From: Prevotella pallens ATCC 700821
GTDB lineage: Bacteria > Bacteroidota > Bacteroidia > Bacteroidales > Bacteroidaceae
Assembly (NCBI RefSeq): GCF_000220255.1
Contig: NZ_GL982513.1
Span: 938,021 to 1,002,020 of the forward strand
Direction: 5' to 3'
DNA length: 64,000 nt
Under the pieces are notes generated by a model. The model saw only the letters and a list, made by a program, of their open reading frames with translations, ran no database searches and had not been told where the DNA came from. Each line of letters begins with the position of its first letter. Position 1 is the stretch's first letter. Below, piece after piece: positions 43,917 to 51,594 of the stretch. Made by a program: the position numbers and the translations under genes.

Positions 43917-44349
43917 CTTCTATATTTAAAAATTCAATCTCTATATTGGCACGTTTAAGCAAGTCGATACCTTCGGTAAGTCTGTATTTCTCTCCATAAA
44001 CCACACGTTTTATGCCTGCCTGAATAATGAGTTTGGCACATTCAATACAAGGAGAAGCCGTTACATATAATGTAGAACCATCGCTATTATTACCACTTCG
44101 AGCCAATTTGGTAATAGCATTTGCTTCTGCGTGTAAAACGTATGGTTTGGTAATTCCATTTTCTTCTTCGCAAATATTCTCGAAACCACTTGGTGTTCCA
44201 TTATATCCATCGCTAATAATCATTTTTTGTTTTACTACCAATGCTCCAACCTTTCGCCGTTTGCAATAAGAATTTTCTGCCCAAACACGTGCCATACGAA
44301 GGTAACGATAGTCAAGAAGTTCTTGCTTTTCAGTCTTCATGTTGTCCAA
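43894..44349 (-). CDS. dCMP deaminase family protein
   Basis: A zinc deaminase, 151 residues, that makes dUMP for thymidylate synthesis. Zinc and proton-shuttle motif 'VLHAEANAI' and the CxxC in 'ASPCIECAKLI' are intact; 'GYNGTPSGFEN' is the substrate-loop signature of dCMP deaminase/ComEB. It lies between the M3 peptidase (22 bp upstream) and the S41 protease, which it overlaps, so all are probably one operon. Confidence 0.94.
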   Translation of the reverse strand: MDNMKTEKQELLDYRYLRMARVWAENSYCKRRKVGALVVKQKMIISDGYNGTPSGFENICEEENGITKPYVLHAEANAITKLARSGNNSDGSTLYVTASPCIECAKLIIQAGIKRVVYGEKYRLTEGIDLLKRANIEIEFLNIEDDESEQK

Positions 44350-44371
44350 ATAGATATATGTATTGCTTGTT

Positions 44372-46462
44372 CTAGTTTACTTTCTTTATGCCATTACGTT
44401 CTAAAAGAGCATCGATAGTAGGTTCTTGCCCACGAAAACGTTTATAAAGTATCATTGGATGTTCGGTGCTTCCTTTAGAAAGAACATTATCTCGGAAACT
44501 TTGAGCAGTAGTTTGATTAAATATACCATTCTTTTTAAATAAGCTAAATGCGTCCGCATCGAGCACTTCTGCCCATTTATAACTATAATATCCTGCTGCA
44601 TACCCTCCAGACATAATATGAGAGAATTGAGTAGTCATACATGTTCCATCTATTTGTTCGCCAATAATGGCTTTTTCCCATGCTTTCTTTTCAAATGGAA
44701 TAATATCTGCTTCAAACTTATCTTTTTGTGTATAGTATGCCATATCTAATAATCCAAAACTTACCTGTCGTAAACAAGCCATTGCAACATTAAAATTCTG
44801 ACTGGCAATAATCTTCTCAATAAGTTCATCAGGCATAGGCTCGCCTGTTTCATAATGGAAAGCAAAAGTGCGTAAAAACTCTTTTTCTACAGCAAAGTTC
44901 TCCATAAATTGTGATGGGAGTTCTACAAAATCCCACCAAACATTTGTACCAGATTGGCTTTCGAATCGGCTATTTGCAAATATACCATGTAGTGAATGAC
45001 CAAATTCGTGCAAGAAAGTTGTAACCTCGCCTAAGCGTAATAATGCAGGTTTCTCGTCTGTTGGTTTAGAAAAATTCATTACTAACGATACGTGTGGTCG
45101 TATGTTTTCACCTTCTTTCGTAATACGTTGTCCTTGAAATTCTGTCATCCATGCACCAGCACGCTTACCTTTTCGTGGAAAGAAATCAACATAAAGCACT
45201 GCAAGATATGAACCATCTTTATCGTATACTTCGTATGGTTTTACATCTGGGTGATAAACAGGAATATCTTTATTCTCTTTGAATGTAATTCCATAAAGTC
45301 GAGTTGCTAAGCCAAAAACACCTTTTATAACGTTATTCAGTTCAAAATAAGGTCTCAGAATTTCTGGGTCAAGATTATATTTTGCTAATTTTAATTGATG
45401 TGCATAGTATGCAGTATCCCATGGCATCAACTTAAAATTGTTTCCCTCTTGTTCTTTTGCAATAGAACAAAGTTCGTTGTATTCTTCACTTGCAGTTGGT
45501 TTATAAGCATCAATAAGTTTGTCGAGCAATGTATAAACATTCTTAACGTTGCTAGCCATACGATATTTCATAACAAAATCGGCATAAGTATCGTATCCTA
45601 ATAATTGTGCCATTTCTCTACGGAGATTCACTAAACGTTTGCAAACTTCGATATTATTCTCCGAGTTAGCCTTAATACATAATGTATTGTGTGCCATATA
45701 TAGCTCTTTTCTTAAGTCTCGTTGAGTGCTATACATTAAGAATGGACCATAACTTGGAGCATCTAATGTGAAAATCCAGCCATCAACACCTTGTTCTTTA
45801 GCAGTTGTTGCAGCAGCTTCACGAATAGAATCAGGTAATCCTTCAAGTTTCTCCTCGTTGGTAATATGAAGTTTGTATGCTTTGTTCTCTTTTAATACAT
45901 TCTGTGAGAATTTCAATGCAAGCAAACTAGCTTCTTCTGTAAGTTTGCGTAACTTCTCTTTGTCGTTTTCATTCAATAACGCACCACTACGTACAAAGCC
46001 ATCGTAACTCTCTTCCAATAGCTTATTTTCTTCAGGAGTAAGTTCTCTATGTTTATTGTAAACGGCTTTTATACGTTCAAAAAGTTTAGGATTAAGACTA
46101 ACATCGTTTGCGTGCTTAGTTAGAATTGGATTCATTTTTTGTGCTAAAGCATCCATTTCGTCGTTTGTTTCTGCACTAAGCATATTGAAGAATGCACTTT
46201 CTACACGCGAAAGTAGGTCGTAATAATGCTTACGTCCTTTTACTTCGTCTTCGCGAATAAGTGTATTTTCGAAAGTTGGTTCTTCTGGGTCGTTTATTGT
46301 TTTCTCTATTTGTTCATCTTCTCGACGTATTCCTTCTAACATTGCTTCCTCATAATCGGCAAGTGTTATTTTGTCGAATGGAATAGTTTCGTGTGGTGTA
46401 TTATACGGTTCAAAGAAAGGGTTCAATCGTGTTTGCCCCTTTCTATTAATATTCTTTGTCAT
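44372..46462 (-). CDS. M3 family metallopeptidase (dipeptidyl carboxypeptidase type)
   Basis: A zinc peptidase of 696 residues, cytosolic or periplasmic without clear signal peptide. HExxH motif in 'FLHEFGHSLHG' with the downstream Glu in 'WDFVELPSQFMENF', and 'MSGGYAAGYYSYKWAEVLDADAF' near the C-terminus as in Dcp. It cleaves short peptides. First gene of a likely operon with the dCMP deaminase and S41 protease; -7 box about 24 bp upstream. Confidence 0.95.
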   Translation of the reverse strand: MTKNINRKGQTRLNPFFEPYNTPHETIPFDKITLADYEEAMLEGIRREDEQIEKTINDPEEPTFENTLIREDEVKGRKHYYDLLSRVESAFFNMLSAETNDEMDALAQKMNPILTKHANDVSLNPKLFERIKAVYNKHRELTPEENKLLEESYDGFVRSGALLNENDKEKLRKLTEEASLLALKFSQNVLKENKAYKLHITNEEKLEGLPDSIREAAATTAKEQGVDGWIFTLDAPSYGPFLMYSTQRDLRKELYMAHNTLCIKANSENNIEVCKRLVNLRREMAQLLGYDTYADFVMKYRMASNVKNVYTLLDKLIDAYKPTASEEYNELCSIAKEQEGNNFKLMPWDTAYYAHQLKLAKYNLDPEILRPYFELNNVIKGVFGLATRLYGITFKENKDIPVYHPDVKPYEVYDKDGSYLAVLYVDFFPRKGKRAGAWMTEFQGQRITKEGENIRPHVSLVMNFSKPTDEKPALLRLGEVTTFLHEFGHSLHGIFANSRFESQSGTNVWWDFVELPSQFMENFAVEKEFLRTFAFHYETGEPMPDELIEKIIASQNFNVAMACLRQVSFGLLDMAYYTQKDKFEADIIPFEKKAWEKAIIGEQIDGTCMTTQFSHIMSGGYAAGYYSYKWAEVLDADAFSLFKKNGIFNQTTAQSFRDNVLSKGSTEHPMILYKRFRGQEPTIDALLERNGIKKVN

Positions 46463-46485
46463 ATTTTGCTTTCTCTAATATGCTA

Positions 46486-46493
46486 CAAAGATA
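46486..46493 (-). promoter_or_regulatory. -7 box of the M3 peptidase operon
   Basis: TATCTTTG on the minus strand, leader about 20 bases. Confidence 0.6.
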
Positions 46494-46531
46494 CAGAAAA
46501 AACTATGTATGAACGAAAGAGTATATTAGAT

Positions 46532-47194
46532 TTAACGCAATTTTTCTAATAAAGCAATGTTTATTTGTCCTCTTGTTAATGCAATTACATTATTTGCGTT
46601 TAAAGCGTTAAGCATTTTTGAAACATTAAGTCTACTTTCGTGTAACTCGTTTGCCAATGTTTGCATATTAATTTTTACAATCTTTTTGCCTGCAGGATAA
46701 ACACAATGTGTCCTTATAAAGTAAATAAACTTTTCTTTAATATCTTTTGGTTGTTGTTGCCACGATATTCTACTGCCACGTTGAGCCTGTGAAGAGAGCA
46801 TATTTAGAAAATTTAATCGAAAAATTAAGTAATTCTTTATAAGATTTAAAACTTCGCTTTTATCAATATATAAGATATTGCATTTTGTTTTTGCTACAAA
46901 GGTTTTAGAATAATATTGCATAAGCCCGAATATGCGTTCTGGTTGTATGGCAGAAGGCTTCTCAACCTCTTCAATGATGCTATAACTATGATTGTCTGCA
47001 TAGCTTTCTACGGATAATATCCCGTCCATAAGAAAATAGAGTTTCCCACTTTTTTCATTCTCTTTTGCCAATATTTCTTTTGGTTTTAATTTGAGAAATC
47101 CAAATCTTGTAGTTCTAACAATTTCTGCTAAGTCAGTAGCTCCAATACCAAGGAACAAAGGCAATTCAAGAAGTCTATTGTATATCTGAAGCAT
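46532..47194 (-). CDS. Crp/Fnr family transcription regulator
   Basis: 220 residues: a cyclic-nucleotide-binding-like beta barrel (about 1-120) and a winged helix-turn-helix (about 165-210) with 'TLANELHESRLNVSKMLNAL' as recognition region. No cysteine cluster for an Fe-S site is seen, and the cAMP pocket residues are not conserved, so the ligand is unknown. The -7 box at 47217-47224 overlaps the apbE stop codon, so it can be expressed apart from apbE. Confidence 0.9.
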   Translation of the reverse strand: MLQIYNRLLELPLFLGIGATDLAEIVRTTRFGFLKLKPKEILAKENEKSGKLYFLMDGILSVESYADNHSYSIIEEVEKPSAIQPERIFGLMQYYSKTFVAKTKCNILYIDKSEVLNLIKNYLIFRLNFLNMLSSQAQRGSRISWQQQPKDIKEKFIYFIRTHCVYPAGKKIVKINMQTLANELHESRLNVSKMLNALNANNVIALTRGQINIALLEKLR

Positions 47195-47216
47195 TCTTTG
47201 AAGACGATTTTATGGC

Positions 47217-47224
47217 AAAGTTAT
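47217..47224 (-). promoter_or_regulatory. -7 box of the Crp-type regulator
   Basis: TAACTTTG on the minus strand, overlapping the last base of apbE; leader about 19 bases. Confidence 0.6.
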
Positions 47225-48255
47225 TATTGTATAATTTTCTTTTTTAGTTCAGGACTATACCAAACCTTAAGTGCTCCTTTTGGGTCGGAATAAATAAAAT
47301 ATGCCATTATTTCTTTATGGTTTTCCAAAACTCTTTTTGCTTTTTCTATTCCCATTACCATAAAGGCGGTAGCATAGGCATCGGCAGTTGCACAATCGTT
47401 TGCTAATACTGTTGCAGAAAGCAATGAATGTTGTACCGGATAACCTGTCTTTGGGTCGATAGTATGTGCAAATTTTTTCCCTCCTTTATAATAAAAATTA
47501 CGATAGTTTCCACTGGTTGCCATTGCTTTATTGGTTATGCTAAGTACAGTTTGTATTTCTGTATCCATATTCGTACTATCTTCAATAGGTTTGTTTACGC
47601 CAATTTTCCATAACTGATGTTTTTCGTTCATTCCACTAACAACAATTTCTCCACCAATTTCTATCATAAAGTTTTTAATATCGTACTTCCTGAGCAATCG
47701 TGCTACAACATCAGAACCATATCCTTTTGCTATTGCAGAGCAATCTATCATTATGTGTTGGTTTGTTTTCTTTATTTGTTTTCCAATAAGCGATATTTTG
47801 TTATAGCCAACAAATTGCATTAAGCTATCTATTTTTTGTTTTGATGGCTTTTGGTTTTCTTTTACTCCAAATCCAAATCCCCATAAATTTACAAGTGGTG
47901 CAACTGTAATATCGAAAGCACCATCGGTTTCTTTTGATATTGTTTTTGCTTTATCAAAAACATCTATAAATAGTTCGTCGAGCTGGGTAGGTTCGTTTCT
48001 GTTTATTTTTGAAATAATAGATTGTTTATTGAACGTAGATAACGAATTATCCACTTTCTTTAACTCTGCTTCTATTTCTTTCTGTAGGTTTTCATTATTT
48101 TGATAAGTTATATGGTAGAACGTTCCAAAAATTTGTCCCTCATTGTATTGATAGGGTGTAGAGTTTTGTTGTTTTATAATGAACACAGTACCTATTATAA
48201 GCAATACTAAGAAAGGCAATTGCCATAATAGACTCTTATTTGTTTTTTTTTTCAT
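47224..48255 (-). CDS. apbE: ApbE family FAD:protein FMN transferase
   Basis: Attaches FMN to Thr of flavoproteins such as NqrC/RnfG. Membrane anchor or signal at about 9-27; ApbE signatures 'AIAKGYGSDVVARLL', 'MIEIGGEIVVSGMN' and 'FAHTIDPKTGYPV' are present, with the metal-binding Asp in 'NDCATADAYATAF'. 343 residues is normal. It is followed by the Crp-type gene. No strong promoter was found upstream. Confidence 0.95.
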   Translation of the reverse strand: MKKKTNKSLLWQLPFLVLLIIGTVFIIKQQNSTPYQYNEGQIFGTFYHITYQNNENLQKEIEAELKKVDNSLSTFNKQSIISKINRNEPTQLDELFIDVFDKAKTISKETDGAFDITVAPLVNLWGFGFGVKENQKPSKQKIDSLMQFVGYNKISLIGKQIKKTNQHIMIDCSAIAKGYGSDVVARLLRKYDIKNFMIEIGGEIVVSGMNEKHQLWKIGVNKPIEDSTNMDTEIQTVLSITNKAMATSGNYRNFYYKGGKKFAHTIDPKTGYPVQHSLLSATVLANDCATADAYATAFMVMGIEKAKRVLENHKEIMAYFIYSDPKGALKVWYSPELKKKIIQ

Positions 48256-48345
48256 AAATTCATCTGAGTTTAGCGGTTGAACTAAAAAATATAGAAAACG
48301 AAAGAATAGAAATATGGAGTGTCATATTCCTATTCTATATTTACT

Positions 48346-49302
48346 TTATAAGTTTATTTCCTCTTCAATAAGATAGTCGTTTCGTCTATCGCTATTGCGA
48401 CTGATTAAATCGCCTAAAAATCCAGCTAGGAAGAGTAGTGTTCCTAAAATCATTGCTGTTAATGCAATGAAGAATGTTGCATGGTTGGTGAGCAAATCGC
48501 CATAAATACCATTGAAAAGATTTATGGTCTTTTCAATAATTAGCCAAAGAAGAGATATAAATCCGACAAGAAAAACGAAACTGCCTAACAATCCGAATAC
48601 ATGCATTGGCTTCTTACCAAAGTTGGTTAGAAACCAGAGTGTTATTAAATCGAGATAACCATTAAAAAAACGATTAATCCCAAACTTTGTTGTTCCGTAT
48701 TTACGTGCTTGGTGGTGTACTACCTTCTCTCCAATCTTTTTGAATCCAGCTTCTTTTGCTAGGTATGGAATATAACGATGCATTTCCCCATATACCTCAA
48801 TATTTTTTACTACATCTTTCTTGTACGCTTTTAGTCCACAATTAAAGTCGTGTAGATTTTTTACGCCACTAATCTTTCGTGCTGTTGCATTAAAAAGTTT
48901 TGTAGGAATGGTTTTTGTTAATGGGTCGTAACGTTTTTGTTTGTAACCACTTACAAGATCATAACCCTCTTCAGTAATCATTTTATAAAGTGCAGGAATC
49001 TCGTCGGGCGAATCTTGGAGGTCTGCGTCCATCGTTATAACAACATTGCCTTGTGCAGCTTTAAAACCACAGAAAAGTGCAGGACTTTTTCCATAGTTTC
49101 TACGGAACTTAATGCCTCGTACATTTTTGTTTTCTTTACTAAGGTGTTGAATAACCTCCCAACTTTTGTCGGTAGAACCATCGTTTACAAAAATTATTTC
49201 GTACGAGAAGTGGTTCGCATCCATTACCCTGCAAATCCAAGCATGCAGTTCTGGTAAGCTTTCTTCTTCATTGTAGAGTGGTATTATAACCGATATATCC
49301 AT
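48346..49302 (-). CDS. GT2 family membrane glycosyltransferase
   Basis: A dolichol-phosphate-mannose-synthase-like GT2 enzyme of 318 residues. The catalytic domain (about 1-230) shows 'VIIPLYNEEESLPEL', 'FVNDGSTDKSWE', 'TMDADLQDSPDEIP' (DxD) and a C-terminal pair of membrane helices (about 235-258 and 275-298). It probably makes polyprenyl-phosphate-linked sugars for the envelope. It follows the DUF4199 gene by 30 bp, a usual pairing in this phylum. Confidence 0.93.
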   Translation of the reverse strand: MDISVIIPLYNEEESLPELHAWICRVMDANHFSYEIIFVNDGSTDKSWEVIQHLSKENKNVRGIKFRRNYGKSPALFCGFKAAQGNVVITMDADLQDSPDEIPALYKMITEEGYDLVSGYKQKRYDPLTKTIPTKLFNATARKISGVKNLHDFNCGLKAYKKDVVKNIEVYGEMHRYIPYLAKEAGFKKIGEKVVHHQARKYGTTKFGINRFFNGYLDLITLWFLTNFGKKPMHVFGLLGSFVFLVGFISLLWLIIEKTINLFNGIYGDLLTNHATFFIALTAMILGTLLFLAGFLGDLISRNSDRRNDYLIEEEINL

Positions 49303-49332
49303 ATTGTTTATTTCTTCGAGTGTTATTTTCTG

Positions 49333-49860
49333 TTATTTCTTATTACGTGCCATTATAGCCGATACTATAAGACTAATAATAGCACCGAAAAGAACTTCGT
49401 ACATTAAACTATTTACAGCCATTGGTGTTGGCGAAAAAGCTTCTGGTAACATTGCAATAAATTCTTTTCTATCTATTCCCATTGCAGCAAAAAAGCTATT
49501 GTATTCGGAAAGAGATGTTACAGAAGTTATTATGCGTATCACTTTTCCATTGTCTAAATAAGTCATATAAAGCCATTGCAATAAACTAAAAAGCAAGGCT
49601 GCATTTACAAAGACACGCATACAATAAAAATAGGCACGCTTAAACGAAATAACTCCATTCAAACCTATTTCTCTATATATTTTCAGTCGGTATGCTACAA
49701 AGAAAGGTGTTGATATTGTTAGCAACGAACTGAAAGTAGAGAAAATAGGAGACAATGGTAATAATAAAAAGCAAGTAAAGCTAACAGCCCATATTATTGC
49801 TAAGTATATTCCATCGTATCGTGCGTAAACGCGAAGTTGTTTTATTTCTTCATTATTCAT
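49333..49860 (-). CDS. DUF4199 family membrane protein
   Basis: 175 residues with four membrane helices (about 16-32, 38-55, 80-97, 147-168), the layout of the Bacteroidetes DUF4199 family, which often precedes a GT2 gene as here. Function unknown; it may assist the transferase. The -7 box lies 4 bases from the ATG, so the message is leaderless or nearly so. Confidence 0.8.
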   Translation of the reverse strand: MNNEEIKQLRVYARYDGIYLAIIWAVSFTCFLLLPLSPIFSTFSSLLTISTPFFVAYRLKIYREIGLNGVISFKRAYFYCMRVFVNAALLFSLLQWLYMTYLDNGKVIRIITSVTSLSEYNSFFAAMGIDRKEFIAMLPEAFSPTPMAVNSLMYEVLFGAIISLIVSAIMARNKK

Positions 49861-49864
49861 ACTG

Positions 49865-49872
49865 CAAAAATA
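49865..49872 (-). promoter_or_regulatory. -7 box of the DUF4199-GT2 operon
   Basis: TATTTTTG on the minus strand, 4 bases before the start codon. Confidence 0.55.
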
Positions 49873-49952
49873 CGGAAATTATATAATATATAATGTATAG
49901 CCATCGTAAAATTATATTTTTTTGTTAAAAACGCAAAAAGAGGACCGCAAAC

Positions 49953-49984
49953 TTGTTTTATTCAGAAAAAACTTGCTATCTTTG
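49953..49984 (+). promoter_or_regulatory. promoter of SRP RNA and tRNA-Thr
   Basis: TTG at 49953-49955, 21 bases, TATCTTTG at 49977-49984. A small hairpin (CTTTTCA/TGAAAAG, 49991-50008) precedes the SRP RNA. Confidence 0.8.
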
Positions 49985-50014
49985 CACTCGCTTTTCAATA
50001 ATGAAAAGAGAAAT

Positions 50015-50110
50015 GGGCAAGTCTCTTACGGTCAGCTCCCTTTTAATCCCCCAGGACGGGAACGTAGCAAGGGCAGAAGGTTGTAGCGACGCGATAAGAA
50101 CCGCTTGCCC
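50015..50110 (+). ncRNA. ffs: signal recognition particle RNA, small bacterial type
   Basis: The RNA scaffold for Ffh in cotranslational targeting. Closing stem GGGCAAG/CTTGCCC, 'GGTCAGC' on the 5' side, and the Ffh-binding apical hairpin CAGG-ACG-GGAA-CGT-AGCA with the GGAA tetraloop at 50059-50062. About 96 bases. tRNA-Thr follows after 5 bases, so both come from one precursor. Confidence 0.93.
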
Positions 50111-50115
50111 ACCTC

Positions 50116-50189
50116 GCCTCTTTAGCTCAGTTGGCCAGAGCACGTGATTTGTAATCTCGGGGTCGTTGGTTCGAATCCGACAAGAGGCT
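50116..50189 (+). tRNA. tRNA-Thr (TGT)
   Basis: Full cloverleaf: acceptor GCCTCTT/AAGAGGC, anticodon TGT in loop TTTGTAA, T loop TTCGAAT. CCA is not encoded. The anticodon stem has one T-T mismatch. Confidence 0.95.
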
Positions 50190-50191
50190 CA

Positions 50192-50231
50192 AATAAGAGT
50201 ATTTTTAAATAAGTACTCTTATTTTTTTTTG
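50192..50231 (+). terminator. terminator of the SRP RNA/tRNA-Thr unit
   Basis: Stem AATAAGAGTA/TACTCTTATT, 12-base loop, ten T in all. Confidence 0.93.
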
Positions 50232-50636
50232 CATTATAGTTGTCTGTTTATGTGTCTAAATGTAGACTCTGTGAAAAAGAAAAGAGTATATTTTGAAAAG
50301 CTGGCAAATATAATGATTTCCGCTCCGATATAACAAAATTCTGAATAATGTGTTGTTGCTTAGAGGCTTATAATAATGATTAAATTAAAACAATGCAAAT
50401 AAAAGATTTCCTAACTCTTCAGCTGAATAAATAACTATTAGGCATTATAATATAACCAAATAAAATCTGCAGCTTGTTATGATATCTAATTCGCAACTTA
50501 CAGATATCTGAAACGAATGCGATAGATATCTGCGACGGAAGTTACAGATATCTGAAAGAAGAGTAACTAACATTTAGTTGTTGTTTCTAAATTCAGAAAC
50601 ATTCTATTAGATTGCTGGACAGACAGTAGCAACTGT
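50232..50636. other. non-coding region with array and a minus-strand promoter
   Basis: No gene. A minus-strand -7 box (50304-50311, TATATTTG) with TTTTG 21 bp upstream points toward the SRP/tRNA unit. The AGATATCT array is at 50481-50554. Confidence 0.5.
50478..50560 (-). repeat. tandem array, 4 units of 22 bp, core AGATATCT
   Basis: GATATC starts at 50481, 50503, 50525 and 50547, exactly 22 bp apart. It is the reverse complement of the array at 27213-27300, including the divergent unit (GATATCTAATTCGCAAC) at the same end. Its leader, at about 50617-50643, runs into the stop codon of the 50637 gene. Confidence 0.9.
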
Positions 50637-51098
50637 TTATATTTCCTCTTTATTCTTTTTATAATATAAATAAGAAGTGATAGAAAGCAGCATAAGTAGA
50701 CCAATTATTATGCAATCTTTTAAAGATGGTAAATCTCTTACGTTGGCTGCCAAATAAAACGGAACAGAAAAAAAGAAGAGCGAAGATAGCGTCTTAGCAA
50801 AGTTTGCAAAGTATGTTTTTCTGAACATTAAGTTAAGATCTTTAGTATCAATACCTTGATTTTTTTGCTCGAATATATTTCTCTTTATGTCATAATCTTT
50901 ACTGTAGTGTTGTCCGATACCAAACCAAATGAGTGCCCACGATAGAAAAAAAGTTGCTGATATAAAACCTCCAGTTTCTTCGTCTATGAAATAACTAAAT
51001 GGTCTTTTAGTTATATACAGATATGAACCAAAGACTACTATAACGAATAATATCCATAAACTCATAGATATTAGTCCTCTTTTAAAATGTTTATTCAT
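50637..51098 (-). CDS. hypothetical membrane protein, four helices
   Basis: About 153 residues with membrane segments at about 11-28, 44-62, 98-115 and 125-142 counted from Met at 51098. The open frame extends to 51137, but the -7 box at 51135-51142 lies across that start, so 51098 ('MNKHFKRGLISMS') is used. I do not recognise a family. It stands alone, converging with the SRP/tRNA unit. Confidence 0.7.
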   Translation of the reverse strand: MNKHFKRGLISMSLWILFVIVVFGSYLYITKRPFSYFIDEETGGFISATFFLSWALIWFGIGQHYSKDYDIKRNIFEQKNQGIDTKDLNLMFRKTYFANFAKTLSSLFFFSVPFYLAANVRDLPSLKDCIIIGLLMLLSITSYLYYKKNKEEI

Positions 51099-51134
51099 AA
51101 ATTTCACTTTTATTTTAAGTATGCAGCTATGTAA

Positions 51135-51142
51135 CAAATATA
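51135..51142 (-). promoter_or_regulatory. -7 box of the 51098 gene
   Basis: TATATTTG on the minus strand. The region 51143-51507 beyond it holds an inverted repeat TTAATTCGG/CCGAATTAA near 51166-51205 and nothing else. Confidence 0.6.
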
Positions 51143-51507
51143 CAATAACTAGCGTAAATGCATCTTAATTCGGTTAAGTTGATAACTCTTTTTCCGAATT
51201 AAATCAGTTATGTAATATATAATGAATTAACGTAAATTCATTTCTAATATTATAGAATGAGATTTTCTTTTTATACCATTTAATATTATGCAACTGTTTA
51301 GCAACGATAATCTATTAGGTAATTTTGTGTATCAAAGATGTCTATTCTAATATTTAAAATAAATATTCTGTATAAATAGAAATGTGAAGCAATGGTTGTT
51401 TTGCAATAATTATTAATTTCTTAGATATTCTTCTGCAATCTACTATATATAATATAATAAGGTGTAAATAGAATATGTGTATAGCTTGTTTTATTAGTTC
51501 GAATATT

Positions 51508-51537
51508 TTGTTTATTGCACAATTTGCTTTAACTTTG
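51508..51537 (+). promoter_or_regulatory. promoter of the BspA-like gene
   Basis: TTG at 51508-51510, 19 bases, TAACTTTG at 51530-51537. It lies inside the longest open frame (51475), which fixes the start downstream. Confidence 0.8.
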
Positions 51538-51594
51538 CCCAGTAGTAATAACCTTAGTGTTCTGAAACAAGAACAACTTATAACTAAAGACTGT

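Noticed and set aside
51166-51205. Inverted repeat TTAATTCGG/CCGAATTAA as a terminator
   Set aside because: The loop is about 20 bases, there is no T run after the stem, and neither neighbouring gene ends there; left as an unexplained inverted repeat.
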